From Labilibaculum sp041595635 (lineage in GTDB: Bacteria > Bacteroidota > Bacteroidia > Bacteroidales > Marinifilaceae), in the NCBI RefSeq assembly GCF_041595635.1, contig NZ_JBFHJW010000016.1, positions 1 to 64,000 of the forward strand: 64,000 nucleotides of DNA, read 5' to 3'. The translations under genes and the position numbers were made by a program. Position 1 is the stretch's first letter; every line of letters starts with the position of its first letter. Positions 50,979 through 59,602 of the stretch are shown here, in pieces. The notes below the pieces were generated by a model. That model was not told where the DNA came from. It worked only from the letters and a program-made list of their open reading frames with translations, and did not search any database.

Positions 50979-53486
50979 TTAAAGAATTAAATTTCCAGTT
51001 TGATAAACGACAAAGGATACTAACCAGGCCAGCCCTGTGGTATAACATACAACAAAAGTTGCCCATTTCCAATTTGCCTCTTTAATAATGGTTGCAATAA
51101 CCGCTACACAGGGAAAGTAAATTAGTATGAAGATCAGAAAGGAAAGAGCCGATAAGCTGGAAAATACATTTTCTCCCGTTCGGTACGAGCCAGTAAATTT
51201 CTGATTTTTTAATTTTTCTCTTAGTCCTTCACTGTTTTCACTTGCACCTTCTCCCTCTTGATACAGAACACCCATAGTGCTTACAACAACTTCTTTGGCA
51301 GCAATACCTGTTAGTATACTCACAGTCATTTTCCAATCGAAACCCAGAGGATGCATTACTGGTGCAACAAATTGACCAATTTGCCCAATATATGATTTCT
51401 CCTGTTTTTCTTCAAGTTTTGAATTTTGGAGTTTTTGAAGCTCCATTTCCTTTTCGAGCAAAAGTTGTTTTGTTTTGCTGTTCTGAGCTAACGACTCGAT
51501 TTGTCTGTCGTATTTTTGGGATGTCTGACTAATCATTTGATCGTAATCTTGAGAGAAATCAACTTCTCTTGGAAAATATCCCAGAGCCCAAATAAGAATG
51601 GAAGCCATAAGGATTACACCTCCCATTTTTTTAAGGTATTGAAAGCCTTTGTTCCACATGTGAATTAAAGTGGATTTAAGTGTTGGTAGGCGATAGGGAG
51701 GTAGTTCCATAACAAATGGAGCCTCTTTTGATTTAAAAAAGCTCGATTTGAATATCTTAGCAAATACAATGGCTAGAAAAATGCCTAAAGTGTAAATCCC
51801 AAATAGGACAAAACTGGCATGTTCAGGGAAAAATGTGCCAATAATTAAAATGTAAATAGGAAGTCTGGCACTGCACGACATGAAGGGAGTGATCAGCATG
51901 GTGAGTATTCTGTCGTTTTTGTTTTCAAGTGTACGAGTAGCCATTAAAGCTGGTACGTTACAGCCAAATCCCATTATTAATGGAATAAATGATTTTCCAT
52001 GTAAACCAATTTTATGCATTAACTTATCCATAATAAAGGCGGCTCGAGCCATATATCCGGTATCTTCCATAAACGAAATAAAGAAGAACAGAATTAGAAT
52101 ATTAGGTAGAAAAACAATAACTCCTCCAACACCACCAATAATTCCATCTACAAGTAAATCTTTTAGAGGCCCTTCAGACATAAACTGTTCAATAAAGCCT
52201 GCAATAGCATTAACGCCCATGTCTATCCACTGCATAGGGTATTCACCTAAATTAAAAGTGGCGTAGAACGTTAAGAACATGAACACGAAAAAAATTGGAA
52301 AACTGAATAGTTTGTGTGTGATAAATGTGTCGATTATCGTTGTTTTTCGTCTTCTTTTAATAGGGCTTTCCCTGTAAGTTTCTTTTAGTGCGCCATCAAT
52401 AAATCCATATTTTGAATCGGTAATTACAGTTTCGCAAACTTCACCAAATTCATTTTCTATTTTTTGAATTTCTTCTTTAACCTGATTTTTTATGCTGATG
52501 TGTTGTTCGCTTTCCTGAATTGAATAGCGAGCACTTTTGTCCCCTTCTAATAGCTTAATGGCAAGAAACCTAGGTGATGCATTTGTGCAAATCTTAGGGT
52601 CCTTCTTTATTTTTTCCTGTATTTTATAAATCGATTTTTCAACTGATTTGCCGTAGTTCACATGTATGTGACGAACGATAGGATCTTTGTCTTCGTAAAC
52701 ATCGATTACTTTATTGAATAATTTTTTGATGCCAAATCCCTTCGGACTTATGGTAGGAATAATTGGAATGCCAAGCATTTTAGCCAATGCTTTAAATTTT
52801 AGAACGGCACCTTTTTGTTCCAACTCATCGTACATGTTAAGGGCAATAATAACCTTAATATCCATGTCGATTAATTGGGTTGTGAGGTAAAGGTTTCTTT
52901 CTAAGTTAGAGGCATCTACAACATTAATTACCACATCTGGTTTTTCATTAATGATGTATTTGCGAACAAATAATTCTTCGGGTGAATAAGCAGTTAGCGA
53001 GTAGGTTCCTGGAAGATCGGTGATGTTAAACTGATAACCATTTTGTTTTACTTTTGCTTGTTTTGCATCTACAGTTACCCCGCTGTAATTACCAACATGT
53101 TCTTTCGATCCAGAGGCATAATTAAACAGGGTTGTTTTTCCGGCATTGGGATTTCCAACCAAGGCTACTTGTATGTTTTTTCCTTTTGTTTTGGCTGATG
53201 TTTTAAGAATATCATCGTTTATGGTGCCTTCAAAATCAGTTATTTTAAGATTTTTTGCCTCTTCTTTGGTGATGATTTCTATTAGGCTAGCCTCACTTCT
53301 TCGCAAAGAAACTTCGTAGCCCATTATTTGATATTCAACAGGATCTTTTAGTGGTGCATTTTTAATTACAGTAACCTTTTTTCCCTTCACAAAGCCCATT
53401 TCGGTAATTCTTTTCCGGAATGCACCATGTCCCTGAACTTTTGTTATAATTCCTTCTTGACTATCACTTAACTCGGAAAGCTTCAT
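50979..53486 (-). CDS. feoB: Ferrous iron transporter FeoB with fused N-terminal FeoA domain
   Basis: An 835-residue fusion. Residues about 1-75 form a FeoA SH3-like domain (LSELSDSQEGIITKVQGH, GFVKGKKVTVIKNAPL). The G domain follows with G1 ALVGNPNAGKTTLFN, G3 DLPGTYSL and G4 ALNMYDE. The membrane part has about ten helices with the gate motif SARLPIYILI, and the C-terminal region has further helices ending in CVAVIATIIKEANWKWA. FeoB imports Fe(II) using GTP hydrolysis. FeoA-FeoB fusions are characteristic of Bacteroidota. The long coiled-coil insert near residues 640-700 (KYDRQIESLAQNSKTK) is notable. It fits a cell with many Fe-S enzymes. Confidence 0.96.
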   Translation of the reverse strand: MKLSELSDSQEGIITKVQGHGAFRKRITEMGFVKGKKVTVIKNAPLKDPVEYQIMGYEVSLRRSEASLIEIITKEEAKNLKITDFEGTINDDILKTSAKTKGKNIQVALVGNPNAGKTTLFNYASGSKEHVGNYSGVTVDAKQAKVKQNGYQFNITDLPGTYSLTAYSPEELFVRKYIINEKPDVVINVVDASNLERNLYLTTQLIDMDIKVIIALNMYDELEQKGAVLKFKALAKMLGIPIIPTISPKGFGIKKLFNKVIDVYEDKDPIVRHIHVNYGKSVEKSIYKIQEKIKKDPKICTNASPRFLAIKLLEGDKSARYSIQESEQHISIKNQVKEEIQKIENEFGEVCETVITDSKYGFIDGALKETYRESPIKRRRKTTIIDTFITHKLFSFPIFFVFMFLTFYATFNLGEYPMQWIDMGVNAIAGFIEQFMSEGPLKDLLVDGIIGGVGGVIVFLPNILILFFFISFMEDTGYMARAAFIMDKLMHKIGLHGKSFIPLIMGFGCNVPALMATRTLENKNDRILTMLITPFMSCSARLPIYILIIGTFFPEHASFVLFGIYTLGIFLAIVFAKIFKSSFFKSKEAPFVMELPPYRLPTLKSTLIHMWNKGFQYLKKMGGVILMASILIWALGYFPREVDFSQDYDQMISQTSQKYDRQIESLAQNSKTKQLLLEKEMELQKLQNSKLEEKQEKSYIGQIGQFVAPVMHPLGFDWKMTVSILTGIAAKEVVVSTMGVLYQEGEGASENSEGLREKLKNQKFTGSYRTGENVFSSLSALSFLIFILIYFPCVAVIATIIKEANWKWATFVVCYTTGLAWLVSFVVYQTGNLIL

Positions 53487-53739
53487 TCGTATCTATTAAT
53501 AATGACGCACTTTGCGTTTGCTTATTGTAACTTAGCAATGATCTAATTTTACCTTTCTATTATAAGTGCCAAACCTATAGTAAAAATAGGTGATTCACAA
53601 TCCCTATAAGTAGGTATTTTTTTTGTTCTATATGTTTTTAGGTTCACTATAGAATATACGCAAAAGTAAGTGTTTTGGGGGAAAGTGAGTGTTTGCATTC
53701 CTCTTTTTTACTGATATTATTCGAAATGGAGTAAAAAAA

Positions 53740-53764
53740 AAGCTGTTCATTTGAACAGCTTTAT
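53740..53764 (-). terminator. Terminator of the DUF3276 gene
   Basis: AAGCTGTTCA at 53740-53749 pairs with TGAACAGCTT at 53752-53761, with flanking A and T runs. It ends the minus-strand DUF3276 transcript. Confidence 0.75.
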
Positions 53765-53780
53765 GATTTTGTAGATGGTT

Positions 53781-54176
53781 TTATTCGGTTAGATCTTCGA
53801 ACTCAATGCTTGTATAAGGTTTTGAATCAACTCCTTCTAGTGTATTTTCTTGTTCGTGAAACTCTGAATTTTCAAATTCATTTTCATTCATTCCCTTTTC
53901 TAAATTAGTTGATTTTATAAAATCAATCGCCTCTAAAAGTCCATCTGAAAATTTTTCAAAATCTTCCTTGTACAGAAATACTTTATGTTTTTCGAAAGAA
54001 AAATTTCCTTCTTTGTCGTAACGTTTTTTACTTTCGGTAATCGTTAGATAATAGTCGTTTTTCTTTGTTGCTTTAACATCAAAAAAATAAGTCCGTTTCC
54101 CTGCTCTAACCGCGTTTGAAAAAATTTCATCGTGATTATGTTTTTCAAATCCTTCTTTTTTTTCGTAGCCTTCCAT
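53781..54176 (-). CDS. DUF3276 (PUR-like nucleic-acid-binding) protein
   Basis: A 131-residue protein of the DUF3276 family of small PUR-alpha-like DNA/RNA-binding proteins common in Bacteroidota. Signatures are IFSNAVRAGKRTYFFDVKAT, YYLTITESKKRYD and FEKHKVFLYKEDFEKFSDGL. The C-terminus is acidic. I chose ATG 54174-54176; a TTG-start frame would add 13 residues of low-complexity Asn/Gln. A -7 element TATTTTTG lies on the minus strand at 54213-54220, about 37 bases upstream of this start, which supports it. It is transcribed alone. The regulatory target is unknown. Confidence 0.88.
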   Translation of the reverse strand: MEGYEKKEGFEKHNHDEIFSNAVRAGKRTYFFDVKATKKNDYYLTITESKKRYDKEGNFSFEKHKVFLYKEDFEKFSDGLLEAIDFIKSTNLEKGMNENEFENSEFHEQENTLEGVDSKPYTSIEFEDLTE

Positions 54177-54416
54177 TTGAAATAATTTATTATTATTTTG
54201 ATTTTGTATTTTCAAAAATAAAAAAATATACCTATTCTTTTGTATAAATAAGTATTTTATTGAGAAATATAGGGTTATTTAAAATGAGTATGCAAACCTT
54301 TCCAATAAATTAAGGATTGGGGAAAGCTTTTGTTTTATATGTAAAGTCGTTTGTGTTGGTTGTTTAAATATTTTGTTTTAATTAAGTATTTTCCTTGTTG
54401 GCAAGCAAAAAAAGCC

Positions 54417-54424
54417 TATTTTTG
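54417..54424 (+). promoter_or_regulatory. -7 promoter element of nusB
   Basis: TATTTTTG matches TAnnTTTG and is followed by CAGCC. CTTG at 54394-54397 is 19 bases upstream, giving a good -33/-7 pair. The leader to ATG 54462 is about 30 bases. Confidence 0.7.
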
Positions 54425-54461
54425 CAGCCGAATTAATATAATTTACAAGTTCTTTAAACGT

Positions 54462-55412
54462 ATGATTAGTAGAAGATTGCTTCGTGTTAAGGTGTTACAG
54501 GTATTGTATGCCTATTATAAAAATCAAGATCGCACAATAGCCAATGCTGAGAAAGAATTATTCTTTAGTGTTGGGAAAGCTTACGATTTGTACCATTACT
54601 TACTTCTACTTATTGTGGATGTTGCTCTTGTTTCAGAACGAAAAATAGAGAAGTCAAGAGAAAAAATTATTCCATCACATCAGGATTTAAACCCCAATAC
54701 TCGATTTATCGATAATGCTGTAATCAAGCAGCTTGAAGAAAATATTCAGCTAAAAGCGTATGCCAGTTCAAATACGATTAATTGGACTGATCAGGAAGAT
54801 TACGTGCGTATTCTACATGATAAATTGATGAATTCTGATCTTTATCGTGAATATATGAATGCTGAAACCTGCACCTATTCTGACGATAAGAAATTTGTTG
54901 AAAAGTTCTATACTCACATTATTGCTGCCGATGAAGATTTTTATGGCGTGATGGAAGAGAAAAGTATCTATTGGAATGACGAGGTTGAATTCATTATTAG
55001 TATGGTAGTGAAAACAATAAAAGGTTTTTCTAAAGATGATGATGTTTACGCTTCATTATTGTCGCTTTACAAGGATAAAGATGATGAGCTTTATGTGAAA
55101 ACGCTATTCCGCAAAGCCATTATAAATCACCCTGAACATCTTGAGCTGATTAAGAAGAATACAAAAAATTGGGATTTGGAGCGAATTGCTTACATGGATA
55201 TTCTGATTATGGAATTGGCTCTTACCGAGATTAAGGAGTTTGAGAGTGTTCCTGTAAAAGTAAGTTTTAATGAATATCTCGAAATTGCAAAATTCTATAG
55301 TACTGGAAATAGTAGCAATTTTATCAACGGAATTCTAGATAAAATGGTTCAAGAATTAAAAGAAAAGGGCGGCATTAAAAAAGTAGGTCGAGGCCTTATT
55401 GATGGAAAATAG
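54462..55412 (+). CDS. nusB: Transcription antitermination factor NusB
   Basis: NusB binds boxA RNA with NusE to prevent early termination, chiefly on rRNA transcripts. The 316-residue product is the long Bacteroidota form. It starts RRLLRVKVLQVLYAYYK, has a long central insertion of about 130 residues, and ends with the conserved NusB helices (DLERIAYMDILIMELALTEI, then SFNEYLEIAKFYSTGNSSNF). I chose ATG 54462; the upstream frame overlaps the promoter. It has a hairpin after it and precedes the DUF1573-yajC-ybbR-coaE unit, an order conserved across the phylum. Confidence 0.94.
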   Translation: MISRRLLRVKVLQVLYAYYKNQDRTIANAEKELFFSVGKAYDLYHYLLLLIVDVALVSERKIEKSREKIIPSHQDLNPNTRFIDNAVIKQLEENIQLKAYASSNTINWTDQEDYVRILHDKLMNSDLYREYMNAETCTYSDDKKFVEKFYTHIIAADEDFYGVMEEKSIYWNDEVEFIISMVVKTIKGFSKDDDVYASLLSLYKDKDDELYVKTLFRKAIINHPEHLELIKKNTKNWDLERIAYMDILIMELALTEIKEFESVPVKVSFNEYLEIAKFYSTGNSSNFINGILDKMVQELKEKGGIKKVGRGLIDGK

Positions 55413-55431
55413 GATATTTAGATATTTATAT

Positions 55432-55468
55432 AAAATGCGCTTATCCTTGGGTAATGCGCATTTTTTAT
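55432..55468 (+). terminator. Hairpin between nusB and the DUF1573 gene
   Basis: AAAATGCGC at 55432-55440 pairs with GCGCATTTT at 55456-55464, followed by more T bases. It is a terminator or attenuator for the conserved downstream genes. Confidence 0.7.
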
Positions 55469-55535
55469 TTTCTTGAAGAAGCCCAATATACTTACGTTAA
55501 AATTGATTACTTTCGACAACCAAATAGAATAGAGA

Positions 55536-56012
55536 ATGAAGAATAGAATCGTTCATGTTAAAATCATTTGGAATATTTATAAGTTTGTGTTTTTTACTAT
55601 TTTGTTGGGTTTAATTGTGCAATGCACCTCAAATAAAAGTACGAAACAAAATCAGCAAGCAACTCGGGAAAAAGTTGCAAAGGAAATTATTCCAACGAAA
55701 GGTTTTCCTAAGTTTGAGTTTAGTGAAGAAATACATAAATTTGGGGAAATTACCGAAGGTGAAATTGTTGTTTGTGATTTCTTTTTTAAGAATGTAGGAT
55801 CGAAGGATCTTGTGATTAATAATATTGAAACCAGTTGTGGTTGTACGGCTGTACAATGGGAGAAAAAACCTATTAGAGTGGGAGAGGAATCGCATTTAAC
55901 TGTCGAGTTTAATTCAAAAGGAAGATATGGAATTCAATACAAAGTAATTACCATATTCAGCAACACTTTAACGGGAAGCAAAGAGTTGGTAATTACCGCT
56001 CAGGTTAATTAG
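55536..56012 (+). CDS. DUF1573 exported lipoprotein
   Basis: A 158-residue protein with an N-terminal membrane signal and a lipobox near Cys31 (LLGLIVQC), so it is probably a lipoprotein. The DUF1573 domain follows, an immunoglobulin-like fold with HKFGEITEGEIVVCDFFFKN, ETSCGCTAVQW and VGEESHLTVEFNSKGRYG. DUF1573 proteins are abundant in Bacteroidota and of unknown function. It sits between nusB and yajC in the conserved cluster, and 55 bases before yajC. The Cys-Gly-Cys motif is typical of the domain and may be a disulfide or metal site. Confidence 0.82.
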   Translation: MKNRIVHVKIIWNIYKFVFFTILLGLIVQCTSNKSTKQNQQATREKVAKEIIPTKGFPKFEFSEEIHKFGEITEGEIVVCDFFFKNVGSKDLVINNIETSCGCTAVQWEKKPIRVGEESHLTVEFNSKGRYGIQYKVITIFSNTLTGSKELVITAQVN

Positions 56013-56067
56013 AATAATTAGTATTTATATAATAATTTGGCCGTAGGCCTTAAAACTAAGGATTGAA

Positions 56068-56388
56068 ATGGATAATTTATTGAACATCTTATTGATGACG
56101 CAACCTCAAGAGGGGCAAAACCCTATTATGCAATTTGTGCCGCTAATTCTTATCGTAGTGGTATTTTACTTTTTCATGATTCGCCCGCAAATGAAAAAAC
56201 AAAAGGAATTGAAAAAGTTTCGTGATGAATTGAAAAAAGGTGATAAAGTTGTTACCACAGGTGGTATTTATGGAAAAGTTCTTGACATCCAGGAAACTGT
56301 AATTATCATGGAAGTGGAAGGACAAAATAGATTGAAAATTGATAAAGCAGCAGTTGTTAAAGATATGAGCGATGTTGCTCAAAAATAA
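56068..56388 (+). CDS. yajC: Preprotein translocase subunit YajC
   Basis: A 106-residue single-helix protein that assists SecDF in protein export. The membrane segment is PLILIVVVFYFFMIRPQMKK, followed by the FRDELKKGDKVVTTGGIYGKVLDI signature split around residues 45-70. Length and motif match the family. The hairpin after it, at 56396-56426, could attenuate readthrough into ybbR. Its place between DUF1573 and ybbR is the standard Bacteroidota arrangement. Confidence 0.96.
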   Translation: MDNLLNILLMTQPQEGQNPIMQFVPLILIVVVFYFFMIRPQMKKQKELKKFRDELKKGDKVVTTGGIYGKVLDIQETVIIMEVEGQNRLKIDKAAVVKDMSDVAQK

Positions 56389-56395
56389 TAATTTC

Positions 56396-56426
56396 GACTG
56401 TGCTCTTCTGGGCACAGTCTTCTTTT
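56396..56426 (+). terminator. Hairpin between yajC and ybbR
   Basis: GACTGTGC at 56396-56403 pairs with GCACAGTC at 56412-56419, followed by TTCTTTT. It may act as terminator or attenuator ahead of ybbR. Confidence 0.6.
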
Positions 56427-56440
56427 AAACATTCCTGACA

Positions 56441-57454
56441 TTGGATAGGATAGATCTTAAAAAGGTAAAAGAGGTATTTAGTACCGAAAAAATTGCTTCG
56501 AATAAAAAACTGCTTGTATATGTTTTTTTTGTTGGAATTGCTACAGTGTTTTGGTTCTTGAATGCTTTAGGAAAGGAGTATACAACTACGGTAAACTATC
56601 CGGTGAGTTATATTAATTTGCCCGAAAATAAAGTTCTTACCAACGAGTTGCCCGAACAATTGTCCTTAAAAGTAAATGCCTTTGGTTTTGATTTAATTCG
56701 TTACAAGCTTAGCACTGCTTTTCTTTCCAATCCATTCGATGTGCGATTTTATACGGGTAACCGAATGGAAAATAGCAATGTCCGTTTCTATTCTCTCGCT
56801 ACTTCGCAGATTTTAGGTCGATTTGAGAATGATTTGTCTTCCAGTATTCAATTATTGGCTATTTCTCCGGATACTATCTTATTTGAGTTTTCCCCTATAA
56901 TTGAGAAAAAAGTGCCAGTTCACTCTCATGTTACAACTACTTTTGAACAGCAATACATGCTGGATGGTAACATTCACATGAACATTGATAGTATTATAGT
57001 GAAAGGACCAAGCTCAAAACTCGATAGTGTTACCTCAGTAGAGACTGATGAACTTGTTTTAACAGAGCTAAAGAAAACGACCCACAAGAATGTAGCAATC
57101 AAAAAAATAGATGGCATTGAATTTTCGCAACCCAAAGTTGAAATTATTGTGCCTGTGGAACAGTTTACAGAAGAGAAAATGACTGTTCCTATCCAGGTTA
57201 GTCATCTTCCAGATTCGCTTTTGCTACGCCTTTTTCCAGGCAATGTAAACCTTCTTTACTTTGTTGGTTTTAAAAAGCACGATCAGGTTTCTGCCGATTT
57301 GTTTGATATAGAGGTCGATTACAATGATATTTCAGACGGAGGTAGTAATAAATTAGCTCTGAAATTAATTCGCCAGCCAGGGTTTGTATCAAATGTTCGT
57401 TTTCATCCACAGGAAGTGACCTACTTGATCGAAAAAAAGAAATCATTTAAATAA
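56441..57454 (+). CDS. YbbR-domain protein
   Basis: A 337-residue protein with one N-terminal membrane helix (LLVYVFFVGIATVFWFLN) and two or three YbbR-like domains facing the periplasm (YPVSYINLPENKVLTNELPE, LSLKVNAFGFDLIRY, GPSSKLDSVTSVETDEL). YbbR regulates c-di-AMP cyclase in Firmicutes, but the cyclase gene is not here. No ATG fits: the frame begins with TTG 56441, just after a hairpin. It is in the standard position between yajC and coaE. Its role in Bacteroidota is not established. Confidence 0.85.
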   Translation: MDRIDLKKVKEVFSTEKIASNKKLLVYVFFVGIATVFWFLNALGKEYTTTVNYPVSYINLPENKVLTNELPEQLSLKVNAFGFDLIRYKLSTAFLSNPFDVRFYTGNRMENSNVRFYSLATSQILGRFENDLSSSIQLLAISPDTILFEFSPIIEKKVPVHSHVTTTFEQQYMLDGNIHMNIDSIIVKGPSSKLDSVTSVETDELVLTELKKTTHKNVAIKKIDGIEFSQPKVEIIVPVEQFTEEKMTVPIQVSHLPDSLLLRLFPGNVNLLYFVGFKKHDQVSADLFDIEVDYNDISDGGSNKLALKLIRQPGFVSNVRFHPQEVTYLIEKKKSFK

Positions 57455-57496
57455 ACGACTTCCTTTGATACCGAGGAAGATAAATTAAGGTCGAAA

Positions 57497-58090
57497 ATGT
57501 TGAAAATTGGCTTGACAGGTGGAATTGGTTCTGGTAAATCGATTGTTGCAAAGGCTTTTGGAATAATAGGAGTTCCTGTTTATGTGTCCGATGTTGAGGC
57601 CAAACGACTGATGAATTCCGATCCAGAAGTTCGTAGATTGCTTATTTCTCGATTTGGGAGTGAAATTTATGATGCTCATTCGAATTTGAAACGAAAATTA
57701 CTTGCTGAGATTGTATTCAACGATCGCAACTCGTTACTCGATATTAATGCCATTGTTCATCCTGCTGTACGTTCCGATTTTAATAAATGGTGCGAGCAAT
57801 TTGCTCATCTTCCTTATGTAATTCAAGAATCTGCTATTCTTTTCGATTCTGATCTTTATAGATCATTTGATCAGGTAATTACGGTATCGGCCGACCAGGA
57901 GCTAAGAATACAGCGCGTGCTTGCTCGAGATGCCAGCACGCGAGAGCAGATAATCGGTAGAATGCGAAACCAACTTCCAGAATCGGTAAGAATCGAAAAG
58001 GCAAATTTTGTGATCTACAATAATACAGATCTGCTCTTTCCCCAAATTAATCTGATCGATAAGAAGATCAAAGCTCTAGCCAAAAGATAG
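57497..58090 (+). CDS. coaE: Dephospho-CoA kinase
   Basis: The last enzyme of coenzyme A synthesis. The 197-residue P-loop kinase starts GLTGGIGSGKSIVAKAFG and has DVEAKRLMN, VHPAVRSDFNKW and IQESAILFDSDLYR, then ARDASTREQIIGRMRNQLP with the lid. It closes the conserved nusB to coaE cluster. The start ATG 57497 gives the family N-terminus. No odd features. Confidence 0.97.
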   Translation: MLKIGLTGGIGSGKSIVAKAFGIIGVPVYVSDVEAKRLMNSDPEVRRLLISRFGSEIYDAHSNLKRKLLAEIVFNDRNSLLDINAIVHPAVRSDFNKWCEQFAHLPYVIQESAILFDSDLYRSFDQVITVSADQELRIQRVLARDASTREQIIGRMRNQLPESVRIEKANFVIYNNTDLLFPQINLIDKKIKALAKR

Positions 58091-58212
58091 ATCCTAATCA
58101 TGTTAAACTTTGTTAATAGAGTCGCTTTTTTAGATGAGTGATTTCTAAATCGATGATCTTTTATTTTCTTTGTTCTCGAATAAAAGGATTGTAATATAAT
58201 TTATACCATAGA

Positions 58213-58932
58213 ATGGGAAAATACGGAAGATGGATTGCGGGAGGATTAGGTTGGGCTTTTTTAGGGCCAATTGGTGGTGTATTAGGATTTATGCTGGGTT
58301 CTGCAATTGATACAGTTGAAATTGACAAAAGAGGTAGAGGAGGATCGACCAGACAAGGTGATTTTTTGGTGAGTTTGCTGATTTTGGTTGCTGCTGTTAT
58401 GAAAGCAGATGGCAAGGTGTTGAAGGTTGAACTTGATTATGTCAAAGGATATTTAGTGAAGAGTTTTGGGGTGGGAAGAGCCAGTGAGGCTATTACCATT
58501 CTTCGCGATATTTTAAAGCAAACTATTTCTGTTGAGGACGTGTGTGTGCAAATTCAACACAACCTCGATTATTCGTCTCGTTTGCAATTAATGCATTTCC
58601 TTTTTGGTATAGCTCAAGCCGATGGTAGTGTTTCTAGTCTGGAATTAAGCATTATCGATAAAATATCATACTATTTGGAAATTCAGTCGGCCGATTACAA
58701 TTCCATTAAATCAATGTTTGTTCAGTCAACCGAATCAAGTTATAAAATTCTTGGCCTAACTAAAGATGCTTCGGATGATGAAGTGAAAAAAGCTTATCGA
58801 AAAATGGCGGTTAAATATCATCCTGATAAAGTGAGTTATCTGGGAGAAGATGTTCAGGAGGCTGCAAAGGAGAAGTTTCAAAAATTAAGCGAAGCTTTTG
58901 AAAAAATAAAAAAGGAAAGAAGTCTGGTCTAA
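58213..58932 (+). CDS. TerB/DjlA-like J-domain co-chaperone
   Basis: A 239-residue protein in the DjlA arrangement. The N-terminus has a glycine-rich hydrophobic hairpin (GGLGWAFLGPIGGVLGFMLG) that may insert in the membrane. A TerB-like helical domain follows at about residues 50-160 (VAAVMKADGKVLKVELDYVK, then FLFGIAQADGSVSSLELSII). The C-terminal J domain (about 178-239, YKILGLTKDASDDEVKKAYR) has the HPD motif at KYHPDKV, which stimulates DnaK. It follows coaE after a 122-base gap. DjlA proteins link envelope stress to DnaK. Confidence 0.85.
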   Translation: MGKYGRWIAGGLGWAFLGPIGGVLGFMLGSAIDTVEIDKRGRGGSTRQGDFLVSLLILVAAVMKADGKVLKVELDYVKGYLVKSFGVGRASEAITILRDILKQTISVEDVCVQIQHNLDYSSRLQLMHFLFGIAQADGSVSSLELSIIDKISYYLEIQSADYNSIKSMFVQSTESSYKILGLTKDASDDEVKKAYRKMAVKYHPDKVSYLGEDVQEAAKEKFQKLSEAFEKIKKERSLV

Positions 58933-58991
58933 TCTGGATTAATTCTACGATAAATTGTTGCAAATTTGTTTTTTTAACTACAATTGAATTA

Positions 58992-58999
58992 TAAATTTG
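58992..58999 (+). promoter_or_regulatory. -7 promoter element of the DUF5606 gene
   Basis: TAAATTTG matches TAnnTTTG 25 bases before ATG 59025. TTTG at 58965-58968 is 23 bases upstream, slightly long for a -33 element. Confidence 0.5.
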
Positions 59000-59024
59000 T
59001 GCTTCCAAATATAAAATTGAAAAT

Positions 59025-59438
59025 ATGTTGAAAGGAATATTAGCCATATCAGGACATGCGGGCCTTTTTAAAATGGTTTCTAATGCAAAGAATGCCTTAA
59101 TTGTGGAATCTTTGATCGATAAAAAGCGCATGGCGGCATATGCTTCATCGAAAATTAGTTCTTTAGAGGATATCGCCATCTTTACAGAAGAGGGAGATGT
59201 GCAATTGGCAGAGGTTTTTAAAAATATTAAGGAAAAAGAAAAAGGAGAAAAAGCGATTAGTCACAAAGCTTCTGGGAATGAGTTGAAAGCTTATATGTCG
59301 GAGGTATTACCTAATTATGACGAGGATCGTGTTTATGTTTCCGATATGAAAAAAGTTTTTCAGTGGTATAATATTCTACAGGAGAATAATCTTTTAGATC
59401 TAGAGGAAAGTAAAGAAGAAAAGAAAGAGGAAGAATAA
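59025..59438 (+). CDS. DUF5606 protein
   Basis: A 137-residue cytoplasmic protein of the DUF5606 family found mainly in Bacteroidota. Signatures are LKGILAISGHAGLFKMVSNA, VESLIDKKRMAAYASSKI and SSLEDIAIFTEEGDVQLAEV. The N-terminal half is thought to be a small beta domain; the C-terminal half has an acidic, lysine-rich tail (EESKEEKKEEE). No function is known. It has its own promoter-like -7 element and terminator, so it is monocistronic. Confidence 0.85.
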   Translation: MLKGILAISGHAGLFKMVSNAKNALIVESLIDKKRMAAYASSKISSLEDIAIFTEEGDVQLAEVFKNIKEKEKGEKAISHKASGNELKAYMSEVLPNYDEDRVYVSDMKKVFQWYNILQENNLLDLEESKEEKKEEE

Positions 59439-59456
59439 GCCTCAAAATAAGTAAGG

Positions 59457-59487
59457 AAAGCCGTCTGTTAAGATGGCTTTTTTTTTG
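59457..59487 (+). terminator. Terminator of the DUF5606 gene
   Basis: AAAGCCGTCT at 59457-59466 pairs with AGATGGCTTT at 59471-59480, with a G-T pair, followed by a T-run. Confidence 0.8.
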
Positions 59488-59575
59488 TGTTAAACGAAAA
59501 TAATGGTGTTATAGGTAGTCGTTCGATAGGGTGTTATGAGCTGTTTGATTTACTAATGATCAATGTAAGACATAG

Positions 59576-59602
59576 AAAAAGAGGCCGAAGCCTCTTTTTA
59601 TT
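59576..59602 (-). terminator. Terminator of the exported carboxypeptidase-regulatory-domain gene
   Basis: AAAAAGAGGC at 59576-59585 pairs perfectly with GCCTCTTTTT at 59590-59599 around CGAA. It overlaps the last two bases of the gene at 59598. Confidence 0.8.
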
